A stretch of 64,000 nucleotides of DNA, from contig CM059556.1 in the NCBI GenBank assembly GCA_030386875.1, positions 41,828,964-41,892,963 of the forward strand, read 5' to 3'. Shown here piece by piece: positions 45,101 through 56,514 of the stretch. Numbering within the stretch: the stretch's first letter is position 1; each line of letters opens with the position of its first letter. This stretch comes from Morinoia aosen. Its lineage: Eukaryota > Arthropoda > Malacostraca > Amphipoda > Talitridae. The notes below the pieces were generated by a model. It did not search any database. It was not told where the DNA came from and saw only the letters and a program-made list of their open reading frames with translations. Position numbers and translations under genes: made by a program.

Positions 45101-45814
45101 TTATCTTGTTTCATGAACTTCTTTCCCAACTTACTGTTTCTATGCCCCTTCTGCATAGATTCTGCATTCTCTAATATCCATACTAAATGGTGCCTTCCTC
45201 CTTCCTCTCTTTGATATGCTCTTTTTTTTTGTAGCGGTTAAGGAGGTTGAAACTAAGCATTAATCTAATCTAATCTAATCTAATCTAATCTAATCTAATC
45301 TAATCCAACCTAATCTACTTTGGATGCCAGAATACTACAATGCCTTTTTTTTTCGAACTCTGTAAGCTCACTTGCTTCTTTTGCCATGTTTGATTGTGCA
45401 GTGCCACTATATACTAAAAAAATGTCAAAAAAAGTATTTGTTCTTCACCTATGTTGATAAATTGAAACAATCCAAGAAACAGACTGAAAATCTATTAAAT
45501 CACAAGCTATGAAACTATTATTAAAACTACCATGAATGCCATTCATTCATAGACCCAAAATGTTGCAGAACGATGACTCAGGCCTTGCGGAGCTGAAGTT
45601 GGGTGGCTGCTTGTACCTGGTGGGGGTGGTGTTCTTCAAGCTGGACGGCAGGCTGCCCTTCGCACACGCCATTTGGCACCTGTTCGTGGTGGTGGCCAGC
45701 TACGTCCACTACACTGCCGTAGCTACGCACCTTGCGCACAGTGGTGCTGGTGTTGGTGGTTTGGATGGCACTGGTGGTGGTCATTGTGGTGCAGAGGAGC
45801 TGTGTGGTCTCTGA
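39152..45814 (+). CDS. MMD: PAQR-family membrane protein, MMD (PAQR10/11)-like; six coding exons
   Basis: Exons 39152-39189, 41190-41277, 41763-41941, 42890-43012, 44353-44482 and 45569-45814 join in phase into 267 codons plus stop. All introns are GT-AG. The product resembles MMD, a multi-pass PAQR protein of Golgi/endosomal membranes. It has EHWANIISH (33-41), SxxFH (S89, H93), D112 in HRADRAMIYLFIASSYTPW, and the C-terminal HAIWHLF (H219, H223). These are the residues PAQR proteins use for a metal site of hydrolase type. About seven hydrophobic stretches are spread over exons 2-6. Human MMD is about 238 residues; the extra length here is a Gly/His-rich tail after HYTAV (from about 237), which may be real or reflect an unseen last splice. 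The first exon is small (12 codons) but its phase fits exactly. A short interspersed repeat lies in introns 1 and 5. Confidence 0.88.
39455..39750 (+). repeat. TAATC-tail interspersed repeat, copy 1 (intron 1)
   Basis: A diverged member. It shares 'gttaggccttc..ttttgttgaaat', the 'catggtgcctt' block and 'ggttaaggaggctt' with the copies at 44901, 52862 and 53785. Confidence 0.55.
41190..41277 (+). CDS. MMD: MMD-like exon 2
   Basis: Acceptor TTCCTTCCAG, donor GTATGT. It encodes WMNPIAVGRAGYEPTTVEHW and the N-terminal PAQR motif with E33, N37 and H41. Confidence 0.88.
41763..41941 (+). CDS. MMD: MMD-like exon 3
   Basis: Acceptor TTTATTTCTTAG, donor GTCAGG. It encodes two hydrophobic segments and the SxxFH motif in LLFTVSTVFH. 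Confidence 0.9.
42890..43012 (+). CDS. MMD: MMD-like exon 4
   Basis: Acceptor GTTGAACAG, donor GTAGTG. It encodes LLHRADRAMIYLFIASSYTP. The open frame over it starting at 42824 is in the wrong phase and is a shadow. Confidence 0.88.
   Translation, partial: LFASPVAPSGPCHDLPVHRFLLHALAAAQAPAPPVVDYTP
44353..44482 (+). CDS. MMD: MMD-like exon 5
   Basis: Acceptor TTTTGCCTAG, donor GTGATT. It encodes WGIWVLAVLGILYQQVFHEM and a further membrane segment VFYVLIGVMPSLAVV. Confidence 0.88.
44901..45315 (+). repeat. TAATC-tail interspersed repeat, copy 2 (intron 5)
   Basis: The best copy. The head has 'ctcagggggatacaac' with hairpin GATACAA-CTA-TTGTATC, then a pyrimidine-rich body, 'ggttaaggaggttgaaact', and a (TAATC)n tail at 45263-45310. 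Unidirectional copies with a short tandem tail suggest a retroposed, SINE-like family. I could not identify clear A and B boxes. Confidence 0.65.
45263..45315 (+). repeat. (TAATC)n microsatellite
   Basis: Nine or so near-perfect TAATC units at the 3' end of the interspersed repeat. Confidence 0.9.
45569..45814 (+). CDS. MMD: MMD-like last exon
   Basis: Acceptor ATGTTGCAG in phase 0. It encodes LGGCLYLVGVVFFKLDGRLP then FAHAIWHLFVVVASYVHYTA, the diagnostic C-terminal PAQR motif. The following 30 residues are Gly/His-rich without family similarity, ending in TGA at 45812. Confidence 0.85.
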   Translation, partial: NDDSGLAELKLGGCLYLVGVVFFKLDGRLPFAHAIWHLFVVVASYVHYTAVATHLAHSGAGVGGLDGTGGGHCGAEELCGL

Positions 45815-45928
45815 CACACAGCCACCACCAATTGTGGTGTTATTGATGGAGGTGGTGATCTCGACGTGTTTGATGTTGAGGCTTATAGTGTTGCACACCA
45901 AGATGAGCTCTGTGAGACTGAGTATTTG

Positions 45929-46400
45929 TGTGACCGCTGACTTGATGTTGTGGCCGCTGACTTGACTTTGTGGCCGCTGACTTGACTTTGTGGCCGCTGA
46001 CTTGACTTTGTGGCCGCTGACTTGACTTTGTGGCCGCTGACTTGACTTTGTGGCCGCTGACTTGACTTTGTGGCCGCTGACTTGACTTTGTGGCCGCTGA
46101 CTTGATGTTGTGACTGCTGACTTGACTTTGTGACCGCTGACTTGACTTTGTGGCCGCTGACTTGATTTTGTGACCGCTGACTTGATTTTGTGACCGCTGA
46201 CTTGATTTTGTGACCGCTGACTTGATTTTGTGACCGCTGACTTGATTTTGTGACCGCTGACTGGATTTTGTGACCGCTGACTTGATTTTGTAACCACTGA
46301 CTTGATTTTGTGACTGCTGACTTGATTTTGTGACCACTGACTGGATTTTGTGACCACTGACTGGATTTTGTGACCACTGACTGGATTTTGTGATGCTGAC
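45929..46400. repeat. 20-bp minisatellite, about 23 copies
   Basis: Unit TGGCCGCTGACTTGACTTTG. The left half is mostly TGGCCGCTGACTTGACTTTG, the right half drifts to TGACCGCTGACTTGATTTTG. It starts 115 bases after the MMD-like stop codon and so may lie in its 3' UTR. All three minus-strand frames are open across it (ORFs of 275, 165 and 164 codons), a by-product of a unit whose length is not a multiple of three and which lacks stops. Confidence 0.92.
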
Positions 46401-48501
46401 ATCACCTATGTTATCAAAGTGTTGTGCTTGTCAGCTGAGTATTTAAGCTTACTCTATATATATTACTTAAGAAAGATATTAACGTACTAGCAGATCTCTA
46501 TTACTTAACAAAACTGGATCAAAGATATTAATTGGCTAACTAAGGATAATAATGAACAAGACTTACTGGCATCAAATTTTTATGATCTTAGAGTGTTGTA
46601 TCTTATGCTGAACAAAATGTAACTCAGGGAAATGCGAAGTGCAGTCAATACAATAAGTTATAACGAGGTTATAAGTTTTTGAGTTTTGCACTTATCACCT
46701 GAGTTTGTAAGCTGCATTGCTCAGGGGTCGAATTTTCTAACAGATTATACTGTCATAGCTGGTGGTAGCGTATGTCTACTTAAAAGAAATTAGTTCGCCT
46801 GCTGTGCGTGGTGATGGTGCGAATTATTTCACAATCCGGCTTCAGGTTGCCGATGAAGGTTGCCGTCCTCCGCGTTTGTGTTTTGTGTGGGTGACTTGGA
46901 TTTGGTGCCTGTCATTTTTGTCTGAGGTTAATTGTGATCACGAGCTATTTATTCAAGAAGTGATATTAATAACTAAGACTAACTGATGAGTTGAGAAGCT
47001 CTTGTTGTTTTTGTAACACACAACCCAGTGTGCTTTGTGAGAGCTAGATGGACACAGCCTGTGTCCTCTGACTGCAAGTTACCCAGGAATGAGGGTGCTG
47101 CAGTTAGAAGTGCAATACCTGGTCTTGTATTGAGTGGTGATTAGCTGGAACCCACGCTTTGGGGACCCAGCTGCCACTTGTGGAATTCAACACTCGTTCT
47201 TGCAAAGGCAATTCATGTTTCCCTACTGGCCCATAGCTGCAAATTCTTGTAGACCCTGGCCTGGCGGAAATGTAACTCTAAATTTATTATTGCTATGTTG
47301 AGTGGCTAGTGGGAGTTACTATGGTAAATGTACAGCTAAAGGATATTTTCTTGTTCTAGTTACGTAGCTTACGAGTATTGCATTTTCCTATACGTGTTGC
47401 TATACCGATATTTTTGTGTGTAAGAATATAATTATTTTGTTTGATGTATGTAGGATGCAAATAATTTAGGTTCATTGAAAATTGGATGGGAATCAAGCTC
47501 TCTTTAAACAGCCAATCTGTGTAGTCTATGAGGGTTGTGTTCATTTCTATACTCTTTGTAAAGGTTGTGAATTGTATGGTCAAGTTTTCTTGTTTTGTTG
47601 GCTACGTCTTCAATTGACAGGTATGTGTATGAGTTAGCAAACCTAATGGGTTCCAATTGTACTGTACTTCAAAAGGCTGAGGCAAACTATTGTGCTAGGT
47701 TGGGGTGAGGCAAAGCAAAACGAAGGGAAATAAGCGTAGGTTATGGTATAAAAATTAAATAATGATGTAACATAATAACAAGGCCTTGGCAAAATATTTC
47801 TATGCTTTAGTTAATTGTCAAATAATGGAAGCAGAACCGAAGACAACAGAATAAAAGAATTAAGCTAAGATCATGAGGCTTAGCCGAAATAGTGAAAAGG
47901 TAAGAGTTTGTGGTATAAATCCTTTTCATCATTAAAGTTTTACATAAGATTCTCCATGTCATTCATTGCATGTGCGAAATTTGGTGAGCCGAGCAAGCGT
48001 AGTAATTAAAACTGATGCAGGGCCAATAGACTTTGACCTTTTTTAAAGTTCAAGTTAACTTGCTGAACATGACTTCTGTCTCCAAAGCCAAGTTTTGTTA
48101 GCAGTTGTCGTAAACGGCAGATCCGGAACGAATTGTGATATTTTGCCAATTTTTTCTATTTGGAGTTGATGCATTTAATGTGCTAGTTAGTATCATGCCT
48201 ACCGTTGGTAAGCGTGCGCGTTCCTAGTTACTTACAAAATTTAATGTGTTTTCTACTGAAATCCTGTGCCAAGAACTGCATGACTTTGTGCCAGGTAATG
48301 GAAACTTGGTTCAAGTTCTCGGAACTACCGTGCGTTCAAACAAGGTGTGAATTTAGCACCGCTTGTTCTTTAGGCGCTCGTAATTAACTATAAGTGCGCG
48401 AGAGCTGCTGTGTTGCTCTCACGGCTCCTGAAAGTTGTATGTGCTGTCAGCGTGGCATTTGACTCGTGGACTTGTACCCCAGCAATGTCCAGTTCTTGTT
48501 A
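46401..48501. other. No gene recognised
   Basis: AT-rich with scattered short frames that lack splice context or domains. A phrase 'attatttcacaatccggctt' near 46823 resembles one near 49131. Confidence 0.4.
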
Positions 48502-48672
48502 AGCGGCCCATAGACGATCAATTTGACTGTCAATGTAATTGACAATGATGAACATTGACAATTTAATTGATCGTCTGTGGGCTTGATTGACGACCGTCAA
48601 ATAATTGACTTAGTGGGCAAAAAAAATCTTGTCAATGATTTTGACAATTAAATTGATCGTCTATGGGCCACT
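48502..48672. mobile_element. 171-bp Harbinger-like MITE
   Basis: Terminal inverted repeats AGCGGCCCATAGACGATCAA and AGTGGCCCATAGACGATCAA (one mismatch), flanked by TTA on both sides (48499-48501 and 48673-48675). A 3-bp TWA duplication is typical of PIF/Harbinger. The interior is made of repeated GTCAAT/ATTGAC words. Confidence 0.75.
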
Positions 48673-50007
48673 TTACTCTTCTTGTGTGTAGAGCTAGTGG
48701 CGTGGTGCTCGACTGTGTGTGTGCGCGCGTGAATGTGTTCCTTGTTCTTGAGTGCTTAATTTTAGCGAGAATGGCTTCGATGTTGCAACATTTCTCTATG
48801 GTTCATGGTTTTTATTCATTCTGAATCTCCACATGCAGAGCGCATCTTGAGTGGCAGAGCGTGTGGTGTTTCAGTAGCCTGTGGATTTGTTTGTAACTCT
48901 GTTCTGTAGACGATATTTTGTACTCTTGTATTGGATGCCTTTTTTGTAATCCTGCCCCGTCTATTTCTTAATTTTTTGGCGTAATTTTAACAATTCTTCT
49001 AATCACTTTAGATATCATTTAGGTCATTTTGCTAAAAATTATTATTCCAGCCATTATTTACGTGTTTGCAATTCTTTGTGTCATTTCAGTAGTCATTCAC
49101 GTAATTTTTGCGATTGCTAGAGCTCTTGCAAACTATTTCACTATCCGGCTTTTTCCAATAATTATTTTCGTATTGCTGTACCCTGTGATATTGCCTTACT
49201 TAGCGCTCTCTAGCAAGACTGTGTAGGACTCCTGCGTGACTGCCAAACAAGCATGCCAATAATGTCTGTCCCTGTCAGCACATATATGAAATTAGTCCAA
49301 GGACTACTTCAGAAGTTTCCTGGTTACTGCATGTTCATTGTGACTGATACACGGGAGTCTGCTGTGGGTCCCTGGTCAGTTGAAACACCTCCCGTTGTGT
49401 TCCATTTCTTCTTCGAATATTCTGTCATTGATACTAGATTTTTCTATTTCTTTTGAACTTTTTTTAGATAGTTTTTGTCACATTTATACTCTTGTGCTAC
49501 GTTTAGGCCCACGCTTAGCGGTCGGTGTTAGCCGTGTGCTACTTTGTTTGGCAAGGTCACAATTATGGGTAATCGCAGCTGTCATTCGCTTCGGTAATAT
49601 TTTGCCACCTGATAATTGATATTTTTACCTGCTGTCTATCTCCTGATATTGATACCTCCCTTGAGTTTTGTTATCTCATTTCCATTATTGATGTGATGCA
49701 GTCTGGAGCCAATTTTCAATGTGAGATGTGACTCATGTTAGGGTTTGTAAAGCCCGTTGCGGTGCCCCGGCGGAGACAGACTAGCTCGTAACGTGTCGAG
49801 CTACCTGTCGTGTTGAGTCAATTGGCCATTTTGTTCTTCCATTACGGAGGTCAATCCTACCTAAATGCGAGCTGATCAGTTCAATTTCTGAAACTCCTCC
49901 TGCTCTGAGTAGTGTTTGAACATTTCGCCTATCGGTAGAAACTTGGATTCCAAGTTTCCGCTAGTTTGCAGAAGAAACTTCGGGAATGTTGGTCTGGAAA
50001 TGTTTTT
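48673..50007. other. No gene recognised
   Basis: T-rich DNA. The frame at 49029-49226 is hydrophobic but composed of T-rich codons, with no homology that I recognise. Confidence 0.35.
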
Positions 50008-50220
50008 TTTAGGGTGCTGGCCCCCTAACAGAAATCCAAGTATTGTATCGATGGGAATTTGTGTCCACAAGGAGAAGATGTGAGATTCCGAGCTGAAGGT
50101 TATGTAGGCCTTTTTACCCCTAGGAGGAAGATGTTAGGTCTCGAGCTAGCAGTTAAGTAGGCCTACTTTTTGTTGAAATACAACGAGTTTTTTGTTTTTT
50201 GAAGGACAATTTTAAGGCTG
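50008..50220 (+). repeat. TAATC-tail interspersed repeat, copy 3 (head only)
   Basis: It matches the head of the family (gggtgct, attgtatc.atgggaatt, gtaggcct, tttttgttgaaata), with an internal duplication of the 'gagct...gtaggcc' part. The 3' part is missing. Confidence 0.5.
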
Positions 50221-52861
50221 TTACAGCCTGATTTAACGCTTGAAAACATTGAGAGTTTTGTATGAAAGGCGGCGACGCCTTTATTATTGGCCACTTTCTA
50301 AGCGCCTCGTGGTGTGTTGTGTATTTGTTGCACTCAAGTTTGTCGTGTTGTGTTATATCTAGATTTGTGTGTGTCCTGTAGTTTTGTGTGCGAGTGCTCC
50401 ATTGTGTTCAGTTCCTTAGCATTTAATGTTCATTTGCATTTACTTCTTATAATGCGTTTTGTTTTGTTGAGGTTTGTCGCAGCAGAGTCGATTAAGTTAG
50501 GAAATATTTAGCTCATTAATGCCTATGTTGCTCTGTTGAAGCATTTAATTTTTTAGCATGCATTATAATTTAATTAACCTCTGTAGGAGTCAAGAGCGTA
50601 GATGGTGTTCATTATTGTGTTATGCAGTTTTTCGTTCATTACCTACCCAATTTCATTGCTCTATATTTTTTTAATTGACTTACCATTGCGATTGACGTAC
50701 CATTGCAATTAATATCCCGCTACGGTACACTTACCCGCCCACTTGCAACCTCCATTCGACGCAATCGAAAGTGTAAAGTTTATGTATGTTAAATTTGGCC
50801 TTCTTATGGATAACGATCCGCACAAATGTTTCATTTATTGTTCCTCATCTGACTTTTGGTCCCCTGACTTGCCGCAACTTTTGTTTTTGTGGCTGCAGCT
50901 GAGGCACGCTCTCGACTCGTGAGCATTCGTGTTCGTTATGAAATAGCTTTCTTATGTGTCGTTCAAGTTACTTGGACTTATCTTTTTTGTTCTAGTTGGA
51001 TCGTCCATTGCGATACAGAAGTGCATTTATGAGAGCTTATTTTCTGTGTCATCAACTCGCATTTTGCCAGTAGTAGCTCGGGGTACTTGAGGGACGAAGT
51101 CCTAGTAAGGAATTTTCGGAAGACGAGAATGCCAAAACTCGACGTAACTGCCAAGAGTATTATGTCTGTGAAACACGAGTGCATTTCTATGTAGCTTGTA
51201 CTTTATTGTAGGAAAACAAATGCGTCAAACTAGTGGTAGCGTAAGTTGTATTTTTGTGAACCTAGATTTCTCATCTTTCTAACTCCTCCCTTTTGATTGT
51301 CATGTAATTCTTCCATTTCACGCGATTGTGTGACTTCGCCTAGTATAGCCGTCATTGACCTCTTTGTCTGTTTTCTTATCCTTGATCATGCCGCGAACTT
51401 CTCCCACGCATCTCAGGGACGCGAAATACGGCATGAGGTATTGCTGAGTCGCTGTCAGCCTTGTAGAGAGCGCGACCCCGCCTTCAACCAGGGTTGCGGA
51501 GTCGGAGGAATAAATTTGAGACTTCGACCCCGTGACCCAGCCTTTAACCCTACTAGACCGCTGTACCGACGTCTTGATAAATTCCAGTCCTGCAGCTATA
51601 CTGCAGTATCTAAATTTCGGGACTTAGTACGTGAAAAATGTGCCACAAACCGAGAAGAACCAACCAATCGTGGCCGAACCTCGTGGTTAGCAGCATGCGT
51701 TTGAATTGACTGCGTAGTCTAACACTGAACTGTCAGGTCCAGGGCTTCGTGTTTTGTAGGATCGAATTAACGTGATAAATAGGTGCGATGAGTTTGGTTC
51801 AACGCATCTGGGTCATGGCCTTTCACGTATTGATTAAAAAAGTCAACTTAGTTAACAGATTGGTTGCTTCTCGCGAACATTTCGTAGATTGACCCGTGTT
51901 GTGTGGAGTCATTTGATGTTCGGTAATGTCAGTGCACGATCTTGGGAGTTACTTGGTGTTTGGAGGGATAGTTTTTTTTCGTTTTTGACTTTACGTAAAT
52001 CTGTTTACCCGCAAGCTTTTACAATGTAAGGTTGACAAAGGCTCGTTGAGTATATTTTTTATCGACACAGTACAGAGCTTGACAATTGGGAACAAATGTT
52101 TTGTGAAAAATAGAAGAAAACCGAAACAACGATGATAAATTAGGAACTACACAATAATATGAAAATTATTCTCTGGAACTTCTTTCACCAGACCTGAAAA
52201 GGGTAACACGAATTTCATCCGACACCGAAAGTTAAACACGTTAACTTATTACCAAAACTCATGGCACTTCTATTGAAACGAAGCCCGAACGTTGTGAACT
52301 AACTGGCAGAATGCAATTAGGCGACATTCAAAATTACAGCGCAAGACAAATATGCAATGTCTATTTATTAGCTGAAAAATATTACGATACACAGACAAAG
52401 TCAGAGTTCCAGGAAAGCATTGATTGGCAGCATGATAGGCAGAAAACAAAGGTCCAACTGCCTAGTTATTCCCGAGGCAAATGTTCGAAGCTACTTTTTG
52501 TTCCTTAAATGAGGTTACTTTTTGCCGAGCTTGTTACTGAAAGAACAAAAATCTATGCGGCGTATTCTGCTGAGGTTCACTAGTGTCTTAATTATCCTAA
52601 TAATGAATTTACCTTAGAACAATTCATCATTACAGTCAAATGAGAAATAACAAGAACAATAAAAACTGAGCTGTATAATTCGACACAAAATTAAAATAAT
52701 AGACGATCCCTTTTTTATGGTACTACTAGCTCCCGTTTGATTTTAAATTTACATTAAACAACGACTTATAATCACTGAGCACTTTGTCTGTGGCTTGGGT
52801 TTGATTATAAACGGAGACGGTGATTTGTGAGCTAGAAGTTGCCGGTGACGCTATAACACTC
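50221..52861. other. No gene recognised
   Basis: The longest frame (51297-51704, 135 codons) has two similar DPAFN phrases at the DNA level but no domain, and I do not call it. The rest is AT-rich. Confidence 0.35.
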
Positions 52862-53214
52862 AACCCCTCAGGGGGATACAACTATTGTATCTATGGGAAT
52901 TAACACTCCCAGGGAGAAAATGTGAAGGCCTCTAGCCTAGAGTTAGGTAGGCCTTCTTTTTGTTGAAATACTATTTTTGTTTTGTTAAGGACCATCTTTT
53001 TTTTGGTTCACTGCTGTCCTGTTTTTCAACACCTACTACTTTCTTCTTCAACTTTTATCTTCTTTCATAACCTTCCTCCTCATCTTACAATTTCTATGCG
53101 CACGGGATCCTTTGCGGGAACACCCTTTGTGCATAGATTCCACGTTCCCTTAACTCCATACTAAATGGAGCCTTCATCCTTTCTCTCTTTGAACATCTTT
53201 GTAGTTGGTAACGG
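52862..53214 (+). repeat. TAATC-tail interspersed repeat, copy 4
   Basis: Head with GATACAACTATTGTATC and full body, with a 3' end truncated near 'ttggtaacgg'. It has a short extra segment 'gcacgggatcctttgcgggaa' relative to copy 2. Confidence 0.6.
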
Positions 53215-53784
53215 AAAAATTGAATTTAAAAAATGTCATTCTGAGAATAAACCCATTTTTAACTAATCTTCAAATTGCCATGCTTGCCGTCACACATTCT
53301 CTCGTATATAAATACCTCAGTAATTCAGTAATGAATATTTTAGGATAACAATGCACAATTTCCAAAGTAAACTTTCTCTTCCCTAAATAAGAACGTGAGC
53401 GAAATCACGTCCTGTAGAGACCGCAGAAACTGGCTCAAGTACTGAACGCCAGCCCGCGGGTAGATGCCGGTAAGCGCTCAATCGTGATCTTTATTTGGCT
53501 CGCTTCCTTGAATACAAGAGAACATTCCTGAGAAATGATCACAAATTGACACGGAGCGCAACACGTGAGTCTCTCGAGAGCAGCGTGTTCTGTTCCTCAG
53601 TAAATAATGATACAGCAGTTGTAAGGTTTAATAGACATTTGTCAGTAGATCCGAGCAATCGGAAAAGTCATTCCTCGCATGCACTGATAAATGTACATTT
53701 ATAAGTGCATGGAAGCAGGGAATAAAGTCCTTCTTCGAAAGGTGCCGAAGAACCAATTTCAACAATTCTTACACAATCACAATG
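53215..53784. other. No gene recognised
   Basis: Unique-looking DNA between two repeat copies. The 69-codon frame at 53495 shows no domain. Confidence 0.35.
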
Positions 53785-54088
53785 TCAGGGCCCGAGCTGA
53801 GAGTTAGGTATGCCTTCTTTTTTGTTAAAATAAAATGTTTTTGTTATGTTAAGGACCACCTTTTTTCGGTTCACTGCTGTCCTGTTCTTCATCACCTACT
53901 ACTTTCTTCTTCAACTTTGCTCTTGTTTCATGATCTTCTTTCACAACTTACTGTTTCTATGCCTTTCTGCGTAGATTCCGCGTTCCCTTAACTCCATACT
54001 AAATGGTGCCTTCCTCCTTCCTCTCTTTGGATCACATTTGTTGCTGGGTAGGGAGGCTAAAACTAACGACTAATCTAATCTAACACAA
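53785..54088 (+). repeat. TAATC-tail interspersed repeat, copy 5
   Basis: It starts at 'cagggcccgagctgagag' and runs to 'gggaggctaaaactaacgactaatctaatc', so it is 5'-truncated with a short TAATC tail, as expected for retroposition. Confidence 0.6.
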
Positions 54089-55049
54089 TCACGCTTCGGA
54101 CGAGAAAGACCCTGATTGGTCCCAGGTCGGTACCCAGGATATTTCTGCCAGAACGCAGCTCTGTTGGATAGTAGCAAACGAGAAGACGAGTAGAAAATGA
54201 GAGGAAAGGTACTCTTATGCTCACTGAGCTTGCTTTTCAATCACTCTCTCCCCCTCCTCAGGTTAAGAACCTGAAAAAAAAAACATTTCAACAACACTAT
54301 TTAAACAAGGAACATATCAGAAAATATGTTTTTTTCGTGCACATTATGTGTAGTAAAAAAATTAATTTAGAAATAAGAAAATAAAACATTTTGAATTGAA
54401 ATAAGATAAAATAACGAAGATGTAAATTTTCGTATGAGAATATTGCGTGACCCTAAAATTGTGTCTACATTGTTTGTGAGCCGCAGTTATAGAGAAGCGT
54501 ACTGCCTCACTTGGCAGCTGGCGGTGTTTGTCGCTCGCGTAATTACGCTAAGTTTCGACAGAGTAAACCCCAGCTTCGTACGTAACGCATGCACTAATAT
54601 TTGACGGTATCGATGCATTAATATTCTACGCTAACTGCTTTTTATATCAGATATCACAGGTGCAAAACATGCCTCTTCAATTTAATATCAGTTCACTCTT
54701 AAAGGCGAACCCTACTGACCCTTCTGAAAGTTAAACGTTCATCGCCCAGGTGAATTTCAAAATTCATTTTTATAATCAGCTTTAACATACTGTATTTCTC
54801 ATTGAGTTAGTTCCAAAATGTATTCAAAGAAGTTCACTAACAAACGTCAGATTGTCCCTCATTCTGATGCCGGTGACAACCTGATGTCAGCGACCGTCTA
54901 GGGACGGTGGATGTATCATAATACATATCATTAACATGAGCGAGGTTATGCAGACGACAAAGAATCGCAACGACATATAAAATAGCGTCATTACATTGCC
55001 CAAAGCATAAATTAAACGGAAAAAAGCCTTGATAGCAGCCACCCAGCAA
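54089..55049. other. No gene recognised
   Basis: AT-rich; short frames only. Confidence 0.3.
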
Positions 55050-55290
55050 AGTGGGGTTGCATCCTGTCTACCACGTCGGTGAGCCGAAGCTCGCAGCCGC
55101 GCTCCCTCGATCGTCTTGCCTAGGGCACCTGACACCGTGCCAAGACCTCGCCTTTATTTTTTGTTTAGTGTTCTATCGCTTGTGTCTCGCGGTAAACACC
55201 GCAACGCTGCCTGTTTACTGGGGCAGACGTCTACCCCGGGCGCGTGGGGTGAAGCCGACGAGGTGACTACTCGAGTAATGGGTAGAATAC
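55050..55290. other. GC- and CpG-rich island
   Basis: A stretch with many CG dinucleotides (for example 'gcagccgcgctccctcgatcg') stands out from the AT-rich flanks. It could be a promoter or a foreign repeat. No exon can be supported. Confidence 0.3.
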
Positions 55291-56514
55291 ATCATCATCG
55301 AGGGGGTATATGAAGGAGCCTGGGTATACATCCGGGTACCCCCTCTGGTCGCTAACTCCTTCTACGAAGGAACGAGTTGTGAAAAAACAACCCTATACTC
55401 CCTTACTTGTATACGTACTCGATGAGTAGCTGTTTCAAAAAAGATAAATAATATGCGAAGTTATTAATTTTCATTTAATAATAGTTATTTTATTTTCAAG
55501 GGTGACTTGGATCTGAAGGTTGAAAATAGTGCGGTCAACAGTGTGGAAATTTATCAAATCGTTCGTTCCTTGAGCGTCTAGATGACTTTAAGGAGCCTTG
55601 AGGAATCGTGGCGCTGCAGTAGGCAACCTGCAAAACGACTCCAACAAGAAACTGAAATTTCACGGGCAAAGCGCTCACGTCTTCTTCATTCCCTCAGCTT
55701 GATCGAGTTTACACGCACGGCAACAAACGTCTGAACGAGCTGCTCTCTGGCTGTAACCTGCTGGGCTCGCAATAAGAGGATGAAGCGTTCGTAAGCCGCT
55801 TTTTTGCCTGAAAAATATCATGAGGTTCTTCGCAAGGTCTAAAAACTTCTGTACCGCTGAAATGAAGTGAGTAGGAGGAAATCATGAGCCACCACACACA
55901 GAGCTATATGCTCACTACCTCTGTGAGGGCTGTTATAGCTCTTGACGATCACAGTATTACTATATTAGCATAAGGTAATAAAATTCAATGATAAAATATT
56001 TAAGTATTGCATTTCAAAGTTCACGGAAGACTTCAGCCCACAACATGAACCCAGAGTCGTCGCAGCGTCTGAATTCAAGGAAAAAGTCAAAATTACCGGA
56101 CACGATAATAGAACGTGAGGCCAGACCGTCTGTGATGTCTTGATGTCTTTCGCTTCACGAGTATTTCTCAGACGATAATCTTCATTAAGATTTATGAAAC
56201 TCTTTGAACTATTTTTAGTTGAATGAACTTTACAAGGATGTACGAAACCCTTCAAATTGGCGGAAGGTTTAGCTTACAGAATTGTTTAAAACTGACCATA
56301 AGATATTCGACGTTCATGCGTTGGTTCTTCTTATGAGTTAGTGTTATATCAGTCTTTTAAAAGCGCACTTGTTGAAATATCGCAAGGCGAAATATCTTGT
56401 CGAAGATTCCATTCGATTTACTGCTTTTGGTTTCGTGTAGGGGAGTTGTGGGAGGTGGTCGGGCTTCCTGCGTGGAACGGAGTCAAGTGTTTAGAATGGG
56501 TGCGGTCTGACAGA
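55291..56514. other. No gene recognised
   Basis: Short frames only. 55300-55350 holds a hairpin-like pair around 'gggtatacatccgggtaccc'. Confidence 0.3.

Noticed and set aside
45578-46405. 275-codon minus-strand protein
   Set aside because: It is made of minisatellite units and overlaps the MMD-like last exon in antisense. All three frames are open, so openness is not evidence of coding.
46817-49150. Shared 'tatttcac.atccggctt' phrase at two places
   Set aside because: Only about 20 bases, too short to define a repeat family from this window.
49029-49226. Hydrophobic 65-codon frame
   Set aside because: T-rich DNA gives hydrophobic translations by chance. No splice sites or homology are seen.
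51297-51704. 135-codon frame with repeated DPAFN phrases
   Set aside because: No domain or convincing splice context. The repeated phrase may be a short DNA duplication.
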